Origin: Dryococelus australis
Lineage: Eukaryota; Arthropoda; Insecta; Phasmatodea; Phasmatidae
Direction of reading: 5' to 3'
Length of the DNA: 64,000 bases
NCBI GenBank assembly: GCA_029891345.1
Contig: CM057009.1
Coordinates: forward strand, 89,451,416 to 89,515,415
The notes under the pieces are model-generated. The model was given only the letters and a program-made list of their open reading frames with translations. It was not told the origin of the DNA and did not search any database. Made by a program: the position numbers and the translations under genes. Positions 13,319 to 26,242 of the stretch are shown here, one piece after another; the stretch's first letter is position 1, and the number at the start of each line of letters is the position of its first letter.

Positions 13319-13378
13319 GCTCTCTCTCTTTCTCTCTCTCTCGCTCTCTCTCACCCAGCTCTCTCTTTCTATCTCACT
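13319..13378 (+). repeat. Imperfect (CT)n tract
   Basis: A pyrimidine-rich CT repeat with single-base interruptions. Confidence 0.9.
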
Positions 13379-14399
13379 CGACACAAAGGGGACCTAACTT
13401 AACTGCTGGAAATAAATTACGTATCTGTGTAGCAGAAGCCATGTTTTTATTCCCTCGCCGTTAGAACGTTTGAACTGACCACGTAATTTGATAAACGTAT
13501 CTTTTTCGCAGTGCATGTATGGAGGGACATTGGCTGGTGGTTTCGCTGTCGCCAGTCTCGCACACATTCACTGCAAACAACCGGATGCCAGCCCGTCCAC
13601 ACACAGCGGCCCCGCCGCTTTATTGTCCTCCCTTGTATTTGTATAAATCCTAGATAATGTGGTCAAGTGCTGGCGTTCGCTACGGTCTGGTGAGCCAAAA
13701 AATCCCAGAGCCAGACACAAAAATGAAGCCTCGCACGAGCATAAAATGCAATTACTTTTTTTAAAAATCTTTTATTGCATCTGCGCAACGTGTTTTGTGC
13801 TGGTATAACCGAAATTTAGATTCGCGTCGAATTTATTATGCTTTTACCGACGGAAAACCAAATCAATAACAAATACTACATGCATGGCGAAGCACAGTTT
13901 ACTTTAAATTTGACAGAAAAAAAGTGTAAATTTTCTTTCACATTTTTTACAAATTACATTTTTTTTTAACATACTCACTAATTAAATACCAAGAGACGGA
14001 ATAACAGGATATGAATATCGCTGCAAGAATACTTATACTTAATACTCGACTTAATCAAATCCACGCATTCTGGAATTCAACAAGCATAGGCCCATTCGGT
14101 GCGCTCGTAAGATACACGTTTTGAATTCAAACAATTGTTAAAATATTTTGTATGTTTTTGGAGACCTCATGTCCCCTACGTTAACTAGCCCGTCAAATAT
14201 ATTCTTGTAGCAATAAATCAAGGTTTGTGGATTTGGAAAAACACCACACAACAATAATATGCATAAAAAGTGCTCTAACCTCAAATCCTATCCACGATAT
14301 TATGAATATAGACACTAAAAAAAAACAGTTGCATATTGAGATTCGAAGAACGTTTACTATGAAGCTTGCACGCGCACTATGCCTAATTCTCCCTCTACG
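13379..14399. other. about 1 kb without a gene; includes a locally GC- and CpG-richer stretch
   Basis: The stretch near 13500-13700 is noticeably richer in GC and CpG than its surroundings. It has no long ORF. It could be a decayed repeat or a regulatory region; nothing decides between them. Confidence 0.4.
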
Positions 14400-14655
14400 G
14401 AACAAACTTGTCACTCCGGCTAGGTAAAGAACTGGATGACGCGAGATATGAGGTTCGGATGGAGTAGTGGAATCAATACAAGGTAATAAACTGGAGAACC
14501 CTCAGAAAACCCAGTAACAATGGGAGCGCCCACCAACCTCCTTGCTTGAGTAACCCTTTCTGGAAGAACATTTCCTGTCATCTATAGCCTGGAATCGAAT
14601 CGTGACCCCAGTATTTGGAGGATAAGTGACTGACGACTGAGCTAACTGACTCGTT
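14400..14655 (-). mobile_element. tRNA-derived SINE, copy 1
   Basis: On the minus strand a tRNA-like head has TTAGCTCAGTCGTCAG as its A box and CGATTCGATTCC as its B box. It is followed by a body with ACTGGGTTTTCTGAGGG and TTGATTCCACTACTCCAT. The same body, TGGGTTTTCTCGGCG and TTGATTCCACCACTGCTCCAT, follows a tRNA-like head at 46170-46530 on the plus strand. The two are therefore members of one SINE family. A SINE has no coding capacity and depends on a LINE for movement. The 3' boundary is approximate. Confidence 0.75.
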
Positions 14656-16424
14656 TTATTGGATCAATTAACAGTCACGATTACGTCAGCCACCCACATA
14701 GTGGGCAGAATTGTAATAAATGTTAGTTGGCATACTATTTGGAGCTTTCTGGCGAATATTTGTAACGCCACAAACAATCTGCCATTGGACCTATCTATAC
14801 AAATTCAACGCTTGTCAGTGGACATAAATGGTAAGATTACAAATGCAATGCTGTGATTTTGCAAAACTCTGCAGATCCACAATGATTCCTGTTCGAAACC
14901 ATAGAGTATACTTGTCATATTCGCAGTAACCATTCCTCGTGTTCCATCGTTAAACTGTTTTTTAATCTGCTAGTAACACCTTAGACTGTGCATGGTAAAC
15001 TGAGCAATTTTGGAAGCCCTGCTGAATATTTACTTCTCTGATTACATTTTATTCTTCCGCCATATACAAATTTAACATTTCTGTAGGCCTGATCACATTA
15101 TTCATGCTCAATCCAATTGAAATCTTGCAACTGTTAAGCCCGTGGCCCAATAGGCGATTGGTGGTGGTAGCTGTTGAAAAACAGTGCTATATATCTGAGA
15201 TTGCAAAATTTCCGGTTGGTGGTTGATTGAGTTGAGAGAGATTTGGGCGGCACTTATCAACAAGGCCTTGAGAGCCGATGAGGGTGAAAATGAGGTGTGA
15301 ACGGAGTAGCGCCGGAATGCACCTCTCTTAAACTTTAGTGCTCTCTGTTGGCACAGTTTGGAAACAATCTACACCAAAACCAACCCTGACGTATTGCCAT
15401 GGAACACATCGCAAACCAACCACCAACACCAACTATCATCTCTAACCGCGTACGTTCTTTCACTCTAAATCGGAATCAGTTATTTTTTACTCATTGCCAG
15501 TTGAAACTGATCCATCCGAAAACTGTAGAAAAAATATAACTAATTCATAAGTTAAAGAAATCTACTAATTCAAGAAGTAGAAAACTAGTTATTTATGGTT
15601 GGGCTCGTACCTCCGCCCATAATGCAAAGCATGCTGAAGCTTTCATGATCAACAATATCCACTGTCCTAATTTACCACTGCCAAATGTGTGCTCGTATTA
15701 TGGGTACTGAACCACAAAATGTAATGTCAAATATTGCTGTAAGTTTCTTGAAGTGAAAGTATTTCTTGTTGTCGAAATATATAGATTTTCCGCGCACGTA
15801 CATGTGTTTGCAAAGTACGAAATTCAATCTATCCTTAGTTTAGTCCAGATTCTGCTTTAAAAAATAAATATAGTGGTTTCAATGTACAAGGTTATCGATG
15901 TCCACTAGTATCCGCCATTTTACAATGCAATGAGATACTACAAATTTAAACTGTGACAATTTTACTGGCTTGATAGTGTGGTGATTCAATACGAAAGGTG
16001 GATTTACACCAACAAAAGTTTTGTGGTCTGCAAGTTAACAGGTCAAATAATGAGGAAATGGCAAATTTTATAAAATATTGCATTGTTTCTAACGTTCCAC
16101 TGTCTAATTAGCGCAGTTATTACTAGTCAATCTGTCTCTTCGAAATAACAGCTTCATTCTGTGAAATCTCGTTGCATTGTAAAAGGCAGATACATAGAAA
16201 ACACCGACAACACCGTTAAAACCACTATATTTCTCTTTTAGAGCACACAATCTGAACTAAACTTAACTTAGAGTGACTTTCGAGCCTTACAAAGACATGT
16301 ACCTATGTATGCAAAATATGTGTATATTTCAACATCATGAAGTACTTTCATATAACGAAACTTACAGTCGTTCGCCATTGTAAGTTTATTTTACTACCCA
16401 AATGCGATACCGTTTATCTCAGTG
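14656..16424. other. about 1.8 kb without a recognisable gene
   Basis: AT-rich. GTTGGTGGTT-type motifs near 15150-15225 are partly repeated in inverted form near 15415-15440. The similarity is too short for me to call an element. Confidence 0.4.
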
Positions 16425-16510
16425 GCAAAGTAGCAGAGTTGGTAGAACGTCAGCCAAACGAAACAAGCAAAAGTGTTGCGTTTCGGGGTTGCGGTTCAAT
16501 ATTAACCACT
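16425..16510 (+). repeat. tRNA-like scrap
   Basis: AGCAGAGTTGGTAGAACG resembles an A box and GGTTGCGGTTCAATATT resembles a B box about 45 bases on. The similarity is weak and the folding poor. It is probably a decayed tRNA or SINE head. Confidence 0.35.
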
Positions 16511-16947
16511 TCCAAAATTTCCTTGTACATGAAATAATTTTGTTTTGCGACAAAATAATTGTACTTAATTTATTTCAAACCGTAATGCACGGTTTTTAAT
16601 CCTTGTGATTTTTATTAATCGACTATATATAACTGATTTTCCACTGTGTGTATTAGTGGATTTCATTTAACTGAAGAGATTAATAGTTTTCTTTTTCTAC
16701 TGATTCCAGATGTAGCAGTTTCAAAAACAACCAGTAAATAATATCTCATTCCGATTTAGAATATATGGGCAGTAATTAAATTTTCAAATTTTTGTTTTGA
16801 AAATATGCTCACTTTGCACATATATAACAAATAAATTCTTTCCGCTGGACATGTGGTTTTGAGACTTCTATTTTACGATGCGTGAGTCAATATTGGTTAG
16901 ATGTGCAGAGGATGAAAATCGACTACCTCACAATCACAATCAAAATC

Positions 16948-17965
16948 TGATTCAGTGAGACTTTCACTGATTCCAATCAGTCAACATGACCTGGCTGATT
17001 CAACAGTCACTTCAGTGAATGAAACTGATGAATCCGTTTAAAAAATGCGAATTTTCCTTCACTTATTGATGTAGTGACATTTCCCATTGATTCGTCAGTG
17101 ATTTTTATCACTGTTTTTAAGTGTTTTGGTTTTGACGGATGTATCAGTTAAACATCATATAAAAATGGTAGTCAAATAACGTTTTGAAATGACCGTTAAA
17201 CAACGTGTATCACGTGAAATGACAACGAATAAAATAATATAACCATTACAAAATACATTCTTAAAAGTGTTTCGTCTTTCACAACACCATTTTACGAGGT
17301 AAGTTGAACATTCAGTCTTTCATTCCATTTTTACGTCTTTCATTTCGTTTTCATGTAATCATCACAGCGCTCTGTTTGAAGCTTTAAATTGCATATAATG
17401 GGGTGAAGAGAGTGCACTCGTATAAGCTATTCGTTTTAACAATCCTAAACTGTAGTGATTAAACTAAATACTAAAAGAAATGGCATACCATTTAAAACTC
17501 TACCCTTTCGATGCAGAATTATAAGTCATATATTTTACTGTAGTAATCATATTGACTTGGTAGGACAGATGAAGCCCTGCCCTCATAGCTCAGGGGTCGA
17601 GTGTCCGACTAGTGGTTGAGAATTTGTCAGCAAATTGGTGTAATTTGATCATGACAACACCTCAATACAAGAACGACAAAAAAATGGTAAGGCAACGGCC
17701 TAAATCCGAAGTGGAGAGGGTGTGTAGTTTGATCCCGGTTACATCTTAAAGTTTTTACTTTTTTTTATTGCATTAAATTGCACAATTAAAATCAAACTAT
17801 CGAAACTTCCTCGTAATTATTTCGGCTGAATTCAATAAAAAACAATATTTAATTCACCACTACAGTCGGCCTTCACTTATTCAATCAGTGAAATTGTTTC
17901 ACGTCATTGATCGAATCAGTGAAATTTTTTCAATGGAACAATCAGTGGTTTTCCACTGATTCGAA
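16948..17965. mobile_element. Putative non-autonomous DNA element with subterminal ATCAGTGA repeats
   Basis: Motifs of the type TCACTGATTC and GAATCAGTGA cluster in both orientations at 16948-17120 and again at 17870-17962. They are rare in the roughly 750 bp between. CTTCACTTATT followed by GAT or CAA occurs in both clusters. Dense subterminal copies of a short motif in both orientations are typical of hAT-like elements, where transposase binds. No coding region lies inside, and a tRNA-like segment sits in the middle. I could not define exact termini or a target-site duplication. Confidence 0.4.
17577..17745 (+). repeat. tRNA-like head and B-box-like block, separated
   Basis: CTCATAGCTCAGGGGTCGAGTG resembles a tRNA 5' half with A box. 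A TAGTTTGATCCCGGTT block resembling a T-arm lies about 140 bases later and is followed by a T-rich tail. The spacing is far too long for a tRNA, so this is a disrupted tRNA-derived repeat at best. Confidence 0.35.
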
Positions 17966-18890
17966 TTTAGAATGTAGTATATATTCGAAAACCGGAAAAA
18001 AAAAAATAATTTCTGTTCGCGCGCACACACAGTATACCTTTACATTGCGGATTTATAACGTCATTGAGTTATGTGTAGAAATGTTTAAGACCACTGGCCC
18101 TACATTACTGCAGTGTTTTCCAAACCGTTTTGTTGCCAACAATTTGCGTATAATTAATAAATACTAGTTATAAGGTATGCGCGAATTTTACTGACGTGAT
18201 TTAGTTTCCTTTATGTGAGGACTACGCCATGTAAATGAACAAAGGCATGAAATCGATAAGGACTTGAAAAATTAAAACATATGTTGGCGTAAACTCTTTG
18301 AAGGGTATTATGATTTAATCACGATATTATTTTTTTACAATGACTCTCAATTCAAACTCTTTTTGAGTAAACATAACTAAATGACATTTTTATTTGTTGG
18401 GGGAAAGTAAAAATACTAGCATTAAACTTCTTGTTTCGTTTGAGAGATGGTAGCAAGATGCGTCTCTTGTGAAGTACCTTAAGAGAATTTTATTGTAAAG
18501 GGCGTATTAACGTCCGCCGGTGTTATGCCTGAAGGCTTATCAGATGACGGCTTACAAACCAACTTATGAACTAACTTAATGTAACACCCATGTCTTACTT
18601 GGATTATAACCCAGATCAGCGGCCCACCAACCGACTGCCCCCCCCCGGGAGGTTCATCCTTAAGAAAAAAAAAGGACAAATGAAAACAATTGTCCACAGT
18701 GTTACGGCCCCGGGTCCTTCCATTGTTTTACTAATGAATATCGGGCTTTCCTCCGCTGGAATTCGGCAGTTGCTCTTTTTCTTAGAAACGAAGTGTATTC
18801 GATAGACATCGATTCGTTTGTAAGCACTGATTTCAGTAATTTTTATGGAGGACCTTTTCCGTTGTCCGTATGTTACGTATAATTTTACAT
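17966..18890. other. no gene seen
   Basis: AT-rich DNA with a short C-run near 18640. Overlapping ORFs at 18479-18951 on both strands carry no recognisable domain. Confidence 0.45.
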
Positions 18891-19130
18891 ACATGCTGTT
18901 CGCGGTAATGTGAGCACTTTTGAAAGGCCTCGCACTTGGGTTAATAGTCAATAAATATGTTTAATTTTAGCCTCAGATGTTAACTTCCACGTGTGGTGGA
19001 ATACACGCACTCCGTTCATTACTTACATTGCAAGATTAACTTAGAAAGGTGGTTACAGAATAAAAGATGGCTGGAAGAAAAAAGTATCTAAGGCCTCAAA
19101 AATGTTCACATTACCGTGAACAGCCTATAG
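18891..19130 (+). mobile_element. Short MITE, copy A
   Basis: About 240 bp. The left end CTGTTCGCGGTAATGTGAGC and right end ACATTACCGTGAACAGCCTATAG are inverted repeats of each other. The interior (CTCAGATGTTAACTTCC, then GGTGGAATACACGCACT) matches copies at 21789, 23007 and 35908. There is no coding capacity. It is a non-autonomous DNA transposon of the superfamily that dominates 18.9-36.1 kb. Confidence 0.88.
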
Positions 19131-19509
19131 AATGAAATTGTATTATATAAATTTTGGCATTGCCAGAAATAATGTAAGATACCTATTTTTACATCCCGCT
19201 ATCCGGATTTCAGTAATTACTTCGTCTCTATCATACGGGAATAAAATATTTTGGCCACACAGTTGGTAATGAAATTTCTAAAACCAAGGGTGGCACCATG
19301 TGTTCTTACTTACTATCTCATTTAACGAGTTGCATATTAAGGTGGTAATAGATGTAGTTGTGTTCTTAATTAAAAATATTTGTCAGTAAATTCTAATTTA
19401 TTCGCATAGCAAAACCCACTGTGAGTGTATGTATACTCTGGCAATAAAACAAATTTCCAATCTAACACACTATTATCAGCCCCTAAGACCAAGTGTTATC
19501 GTAAATACA
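19131..19509. other. no gene seen
   Basis: AT-rich spacer between two related TIR elements; nothing recognised. Confidence 0.5.
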
Positions 19510-19910
19510 TACTATTCTCAGTTAATTCACACTTTTCTGAAGCCCTGCTAAAAGCCTACTTCCAGGATATTCCTCCGCCTCGTGTAAACAAAGGTTAACT
19601 AAGTTTAGAAAACTACACCAAAGGTCCAACGCTCCTCATTCGTGCGAACTTAATTCTGATAATATTTAAATGAGAACTATTTTTATTAGGCATCACCAGC
19701 ACACCTACTCTCTCGCTGTTTTAATTCGTATTAATTATAAATAAAATATTTTAATTTATAGACAAAACATGAGAAAAAGGTCAATTTAATAACAAAATAC
19801 CATAAGTGTAAAACACTTGTGAAATGTGGCATATTTAGGAAACAAATAAACACGTCATACATGGGGCGATTTTACAAAGGTTTGGTTTTAAAAAAAAATG
19901 TGAAGAAATT
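19510..19910 (-). mobile_element. Long TIR-element family, copy 3 (inverted)
   Basis: About 400 bp, opposite in orientation to the copies at 200 and 35341. The left end TTCACACTTTTCTGAAGCCC and the right end AAAAATGTGAAGAA form a short inverted repeat. The inner part (GTGGCATATTTAGGAAAC, CACGTCATACATGGGGCGAT, ACAAAGGTTTGGTTTTA) is the reverse complement of the 35.34 kb copy. It has no coding sequence. Confidence 0.75.
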
Positions 19911-21788
19911 GCAAATATACGAAAGTAATATAAAGCACATTCTCGTTTTCGCAGGCCGAGTATGAGCGTGGGCCAGTTTGCCCGCTATCGTTGCCTCCCA
20001 CTGGCGTAGCGGATGTGGCTTTCTCAACTCCCCACTTCACGCGCTAGCGGCTCGCTACCTTATCGTAAGGCCTGGAGCCACGCCAAGCAGCTTAGCTGGG
20101 TCGCTGGACCAACAAGAAGTCGGCGAATTTATTTATGTTCGCGCGGCTTTATTGAAATAAGCGCCCAGCGTTCCTGTTAGCTGTTGCAGCTTTCCGTTGT
20201 GATATTTGAAAATACACAACTGCTGCTCCACATAATAAAAGTGTTGCCAATTTGTAGAGAAAAAAAATAAAACTTTATCCAACCTTTCAGAAGGTTTGAA
20301 CAGTACGCTTATGTCTTAACGAGAATTTTTTTTTCAGAAGTCATTTAAAATTCTGTATTAGAATTCGTAATAACACAAACCCAGGGAGTTAAAAAAGTTT
20401 TATTAAAATAAATATTTATTTTACAACGAAATGTATCGACTGATTTGTAAATTTGTGTATTTTTCTCTACGTTAAAGACGACGCATTCTACGGAACTTAT
20501 GTCCAGATATCGGTCGGTTGAATATTTTCATATTTTTATACGGCTAAGTAACCGATAAAATAACGCAAACATTTAAAAACTATTGTTTTAATTGTGTAAC
20601 ATCAATTCCTTTAACAGCGAAAACACGTCTTCAGAATGGAAACATATTCACAAAAATTATTTTAAACATAAAAAATATACATATATTTATTTTTTATGAA
20701 GGCATATTGTATAAACGTTTCATTTATTTGGGCATTTAGAGAAATATTCCAAGAACGGGGGTTGTATACCTATACTTAGTTAAAAATGCTTGGCATACAT
20801 AACTGTATGATTGGTAATAATTATATGGGGTTTCTCTGTAATATACCCACCCTATTTACATTATTACCTACAGTCTTAGAAACGTACTACCGAAATATAC
20901 ATTTTAACTATTTGCAGAATTATCCAATCTCATATATGTCCAACAACCAACGCTATCAGACATTTCGTTTAATTGTATGGCAAATAATTTGATTTAATTG
21001 ATATCAATTCAAGTCAGTTCATTATTACACCATGATACAATATTGTCTATATTATACCAACAAATACTTTCCAACAATAATATTAGATAATTTTTTTTTA
21101 TTTAAGGCTGTACCTGACACACTATAGTACTACATCCTACCATTTCCTGCCGATCTAATTTTCTGTGAAATCAATTTTTAGAAATGCTGTTAAAGACTAT
21201 TAAGATATTAAGCTATTAAGCTATAAATCTATTAGCACTACTATGTAGCATAGACATGAAATTCGAAATATCAACGTAAAATTTTGTAAAAAAATAGTCT
21301 AATATAAACTCTAAAATATCAATAAGTTCCTGTCTATTTTACGACTACCGAATAACAGGTAGTAAATTTTCAAGTACATAAACATTAAATAACTCACAAA
21401 ATGAAAATTTCGTGTAACCATAAATTTTCTTTATTTACCCTAAGATTAAAATTATGCCACTAAAAAGAAGAATTTCTGCATAGGGTGGGTAGTCTAGCCT
21501 TAATGCAAATATTTTAACGAAAAATATTTTGAAGCGTTTTGTTACCCTCCCCGGCAGTCAGGCATCAAGCTCGGCGTGTACACACGATAGCGCGTGTGAT
21601 TGGGAGGGGCCCATGAGCCGAACAAGAGACCATCGCTATTGTCTGATTGGCCAGCAAAGATAACCTCGCAAAATAGGTAGGGCAAGTTAGCGTGGCGTCT
21701 AGTAATTGAACACGGATCCAGCCAACGTATCTAGTATCGCCACAAACCAGGAGACGTAGCGGAAACTTTACTATAGCCTACTCACGGT
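19911..21788. other. about 1.9 kb without a recognisable gene; two GC-richer patches
   Basis: Mostly AT-rich. Patches near 19970-20130 and 21540-21770 are markedly richer in GC and CpG. The first contains a 60-codon ORF of unknown nature. The second has an ATTGGCC motif but no evident transcription unit. They may be remnants of unrecognised repeats. Confidence 0.4.
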
Positions 21789-22030
21789 TATAGGGTGCTC
21801 ACGGTAAAGTGAGCACTTAAAGGCCCTGGTTACTTTTTACTTTCAGCAATTCTTTTTATCCTTTAACCACCTGTTCAAAGTAAATATTGCTTTGTAAGTA
21901 ATAAACGCAGTGTGTTTATTCCACCGCATTCGGATGTTAACGACTGAAGCTAAAATAAAATATATTTATTGACAATTATTCAAAATGAAAGGGCTTTCTA
22001 AGAGCTCACTTTACTGTGAATAGCATATAG
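21789..22030 (-). mobile_element. Short MITE, copy B (inverted)
   Basis: The left end TATAGGGTGCTCACGGTAAA and the right end TTTACTGTGAATAGCATATAG form terminal inverted repeats. The interior (GTAATAAACGCAGTGTG, TTCCACCGCATTCGG, GATGTTAACG) is the reverse complement of copy A. It is about 240 bp and non-coding. Confidence 0.85.
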
Positions 22031-23006
22031 AATCATTTATAAACAATAAATGAAACCATAAGAAAATAAAAGGTTATTTTTTGGCACTCAGTAGCCTACA
22101 TAAGTACTAAAAAGTAAGAAAAAATAGTTTTCTCCCCTCTGCAGTTTTTTATGTACGACTTTAAAATATTACGTGTTACTAATATGTTGCACACTTCTAA
22201 AATAGCTTATTTTCTGTTTCAAGATTCCCTGGGGAGTGTTAATAGAAGATGTTTACTAATTCATGTGGCAGTGTGAGAATGTTTTCTTAACACTGAAGTT
22301 TCGTGAATGTAAATTTGTATTTTTGTACGTTTTAGAAAAACCTGTCTCAGTCCTAAGTTCCAAAATAGTAAGCATGAGAAAATTAACAGTCTTATCTACA
22401 AACAATGCAAGAAATGTAAAAGTTAAAACAATCTGTTTTTAACAGTCCACAAGGACCAGCAACGTCACTTGCAGTTATGATTAGAAAAATTGATCGCAGT
22501 TGCTGATGGATGCATTTTAGCATACTACCTTAGAACTTATTATTTTTGTGTTTTTCTACAAATGAGTACTTTCTTCCAGAGCTTTTGTCCCTATTTTTGT
22601 AAAAAGCCTTTTGAATTCTTGTACTGTACAGCCTATTATGTTTGACAAAGTAAAGATGTTCACTTCTTGCAATAAATTCGATTTTGAGTACGCATGTTGG
22701 TGAAACAAATTGTGTTCGTATAGGTATATTTGTAGACAATCCATTACATTCAACGTATGTCTTGCTACATAATATTCGCAGATACATTCCAATATCTCAT
22801 AATTTCTTACAATAGAATTGCAGAGTTGTTTGCGCAATGTATCAAGCAACTATTTGTTGGTTATTTGCTTTGTTTTTTCTATACACCTCCACAGCAACAA
22901 GGCATACTGTGAACACCATCAGAAAAAGGGCCCGGTAGTTTCCACAGTGCTTATTGTTATTCTGATAAGAAAATATTGCACCACAGTTGCAAAAATATTT
23001 ACTTAA
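22031..23006. other. about 1 kb without a recognisable gene
   Basis: Overlapping ORFs at 22530-22849 on the minus strand and 22818-23006 on the plus strand show no recognisable domain and have the base composition of the surrounding spacer. Confidence 0.45.
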
Positions 23007-23249
23007 TATAGGCTATTCGAGATAAAGTGAACACTTTTTAAGGCCCGCTTAAACGGCATTAAACACTAATAAATATATTTTATTGCAGCCTCAGACATTA
23101 ACTTTTGAGAGTGATGAAATATATACACTCTATTTATTAGTCATATTGTAATCTTTATAGTAAATAGTTGCGGAAAGATAGAAATTAATTGAAAGGAAGA
23201 ATTTAACGAGGCCTTAAAAAGTGCTCATTTTACCGTGAATAGTCTATAA
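23007..23249 (+). mobile_element. Short MITE, copy C
   Basis: Begins TATAGGCTATTCGAGATAAA and ends TTTTACCGTGAATAGTCTATA. The interior, with CTCAGACATTAACTTTTG and a GATGAAATATATACACTC block, matches copies A and D in the same orientation. It is about 243 bp and non-coding. A TATA or TA duplication flanks the ends. Confidence 0.88.
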
Positions 23250-25028
23250 TTTGGTGGATTATAGATGTGAAAGAAAATTCTTTTCACTTCTCGGTAATAT
23301 GGATTTGCACTACGCAAACATGAATCGAAATGCTCCACATGACAAATATTAGGTGTTAAGTTCACAATAAATCCAATACTTTAAATCTCATCTTCAGAAA
23401 TTGGATACCTGTCGGAAACTGTATACAAAATGCCGTTTTATCTGTTTGGGTGAACCGAGTTATTTCTGCGCTCAGTTCTAAGTCATCACCGCAAATAAGT
23501 TTCCAATTTATGTACTGATAAGTGAATATTTACTTTACTTATAACAGCCGTGGAGGTGAATTGGCCAAAAAACGACGGAGGACTAGCTTAAAATCCCAAT
23601 AGGGTGAAATAGTAATTTTTGGGAGGAATTCGTGACAGACGATGCCGTTTGTTAGCGAGTCATCTGGGTAGTTTGTCGTTGTTCCATCTAACTTACTTCG
23701 CTACTATTGCTGTGAAATATTTCAAATGTTAGTTCCGCCCTGATATCTCTCTCAATCTCACATATTCTCTCGCTTACTCAATTTCAATTTTTGTGGCCGT
23801 AAGCTGCATTGCTTGAATGTGATCAAGTACCAATTTGAGGAAACTCACTACACATAACATAGCTTTGCACGGTTTCTCTTGCTACTCGGCAATATATTTA
23901 TCTTTACAACGATTCATCACACGTTGGCATTCCTTCTTTGGTAACCATCTTTATTCCCACAATGTTTCGGTTCTCGGTTGCTAGGTAGCGACGGTGTATA
24001 TTTCCAGTGTACTTGAAAGTGAACTTAAATATCACCATACAAAGGACATTCGCTATCCAAATATTTATTTGCAAAATCACTTAAAAATTATGATTTCTTG
24101 GTATCCCTCGACAGATTTAAGAATTTTTATAAATTTAGAATACGACGATACAACCAATGATCACTCTCTCATTTTCGAACATTATATTTTTTGTAGCCAT
24201 ACAAATCTGTTCGGGATTTTTCAAACAACACGAAATACCATAATTTCTTACTCGTCTCTTCAAGGCTTATTTGAAAACTATGTCAGAACATTTTATTTAT
24301 TTAGTATTGGGTTCTATGGCCATATTTGTGCTGGTAAGATCCTTAAAAGAACAAGGGCAATCAAATGAGAGCAAATAAAGCCCAACTATTTCTTATCGAT
24401 CACCTTATGTGTAAGCAGCGATTTGGGTTAGTCACATAGGACATGTCATGCAAATACAGTCCTAAACAAGCCTACATGTCGTGTTAAGAATTATGCTCAT
24501 TTATAAACCTGACTGGTAACTATCATCGAACCATTTGGTTTAAAACCGCCAGATTAATTTGAGGTGCAACTCACCCAAAGCGGAAAAAGTCGATATGTTG
24601 CGACAAGACCGCTTTAATACTCATATTAGGTCACCATGCATTTTTAAATAGTTAAAGGTGATCCAACAAATTCAGAGAATAGCTAATATCCTCAACTCCA
24701 ACAAACCATTATCAGGCACTGTGATGTAGTCAACTTTTATTATCATAATTGTCCACCTTTTTAAAACCACTGGAAAAAGAACTGTCGAATTCAGTTTGAA
24801 AGCAACCCTTCCAAACCCGAACAAGCTGTTTTGCCATTTTAAGACTTAAGATCTTTTTATAAGCATAGTTGCCAACATTTTTCGAACCACTGGAAATAGA
24901 GGCATCACATTTTGTTTGTAGGCACTACTCCCAACCTCGAGCATTCCAATATTTTGGTTTTGTTTAAATAAATTTGACATCCATGTTCGAACTATTGCAG
25001 GTAGTCCCCAAAGTTAAACTATTGGTAA
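23250..25028. other. about 1.8 kb without a recognisable gene
   Basis: AT-rich. The ORF at 23994-24368 (124 codons) is the longest here, but its translation has no recognisable motif, and I see no splice or repeat evidence that supports it. Confidence 0.45.
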
Positions 25029-26242
25029 TACACTATTGACAAAAAACAAATTGGGCACCCATAAATATAGATAATTCAGTACGTCAGTTGATTTGTGTGG
25101 CCGCCATATACTGCAGACCGATGTAGAACCAGTTGACAAGGAGATGACACGAAGTACAGAGCTATCGGACTTCGATAAGGGCGTGATTGTGGGTTGTCAT
25201 CTAAGTGGGCTGTCTAGCCGGGCGATTGCATGGCAGGCAAACAGGCCCAAATCAACGGTCATATTCGTCCTGCGTAAGTGGAAGGTCGATGGCCATTTTG
25301 CCAATGCTGCACGTTCTGGGCGACTTCCAATCTTGACCGACAGAAATCGCAGAACACTGAAACGTGAAACTGTCAAAAATAGGGCACAACCCCTGGCTAC
25401 CATCCGACAGAAGTTTCACGCATCAACATGAGAATCGGTTTCCATTGGAACATTGCGTAAAGAGGCCCACAGACTTGGATATTTCGGCAGAGCAGCTGCA
25501 CATAAGCTCCATATCACGACATGCATGAAAACTCGGGAATTCTGATGGTGTTTGGGCCTTCGCAACTGGACACTGGAGCAGTGTAAATCGGTTCTGTGGA
25601 GTGATAAGTCGAGGTTTACTTTATTCCGGTCCGATGGACATGTATGGGTGTAGCGTCTGCCCTGGGAACAGCTTCTGCCTGAGTGTATAGTGCCAACTAG
25701 GAAATTCGGTGGTGGTGGTGGAGTGATGGTGGGGGACTGTTTCACGGCCTTCGGCGTAGGACCGATGGTGTTTGTCCATGGTAGCATGAACACATAGGCC
25801 TATTGTAATATTCAGGATAATGAAATGCTCCCAACATTGTGGCGTTTTTATAGAATGGACCCGTGTTACTTCCAGGATGACAATGCTGGGTGCCATGTTT
25901 CAAGGGCTACTATGAAGTGGTACGCGGACAACAATGTTCGCCGATTGGACTGGCCGCCCAGAGCCCCGACCTCAACCCTATAGAACATATTTGGAACGAA
26001 TTGGATCGCCGGGTGAGGGCTCGTCAGGCGCGACCAAAATCCATTGCTCAACTCATGGTATAGTTGCAAGAGGAATGGCGACGAATCCCCGTGGATGTCC
26101 TGCAAACATTCGTAGAGAGCATGCCAGACAGGGTGACTGCTATTATAGCCGCAAGAAGTAGCCCTACGAGATTCTAACAGGATGACAATCACCGAGCAAA
26201 TATTGTGGACAGGTGCCCAATTATTTTTCGGACGATAGTGTA
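25029..26242 (+). mobile_element. Tc1-type DNA transposon, near full length, inactive
   Basis: Both ends are inverted repeats. The left starts TACACTATTGACAAAAAACA and continues TTGGGCACC; the right is the complement, reading GGTGCCCAATTATTTTTCGG and then GATAGTGTA. TA dinucleotides flank both ends, as expected for the Tc1/mariner superfamily. The total of about 1.2 kb is a normal length for a single-ORF Tc1 element. The transposase inside is broken. A shorter relative with the same ends lies at 47152-47721. Confidence 0.93.
25093..26160 (+). pseudogene. Tc1-type transposase, broken by stops and a frameshift
   Basis: Tc1 transposases bind the TIRs through paired helix-turn-helix domains and cut DNA with a DDE/D catalytic core. 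The reading frame opens at 25144 with a helix-turn-helix region (ELSDFDKGVIVGCHLSGLSS). It carries the first catalytic Asp in LWSD near 25600, a YFQDDNA block around the second Asp near 25875, and a later ELDRR-type tail. In-frame stops occur at about 25429, 25540, 25651 and 25796. Near 25950 one base appears to be missing, so the segment that should hold the third acidic residue (an LNPIEH-type motif) is read in another frame. In the LWSD block the next residue is Lys, where family members usually have Glu. It is a dead gene. Confidence 0.9.

Noticed and set aside
13500..13700. CpG-richer stretch as a promoter island, and similar patches at 19970 and 21540
   Set aside because: No adjacent transcription unit, initiator or first exon can be supported.
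15150..15440. Inverted GTTGGTGGTT motifs suggesting a MITE
   Set aside because: Similarity is restricted to short GT-rich words, without collinear arms or a target duplication.
23994..24368. 124-codon ORF in AT-rich DNA
   Set aside because: No recognisable domain, no repeat or exon context; chance length is plausible.
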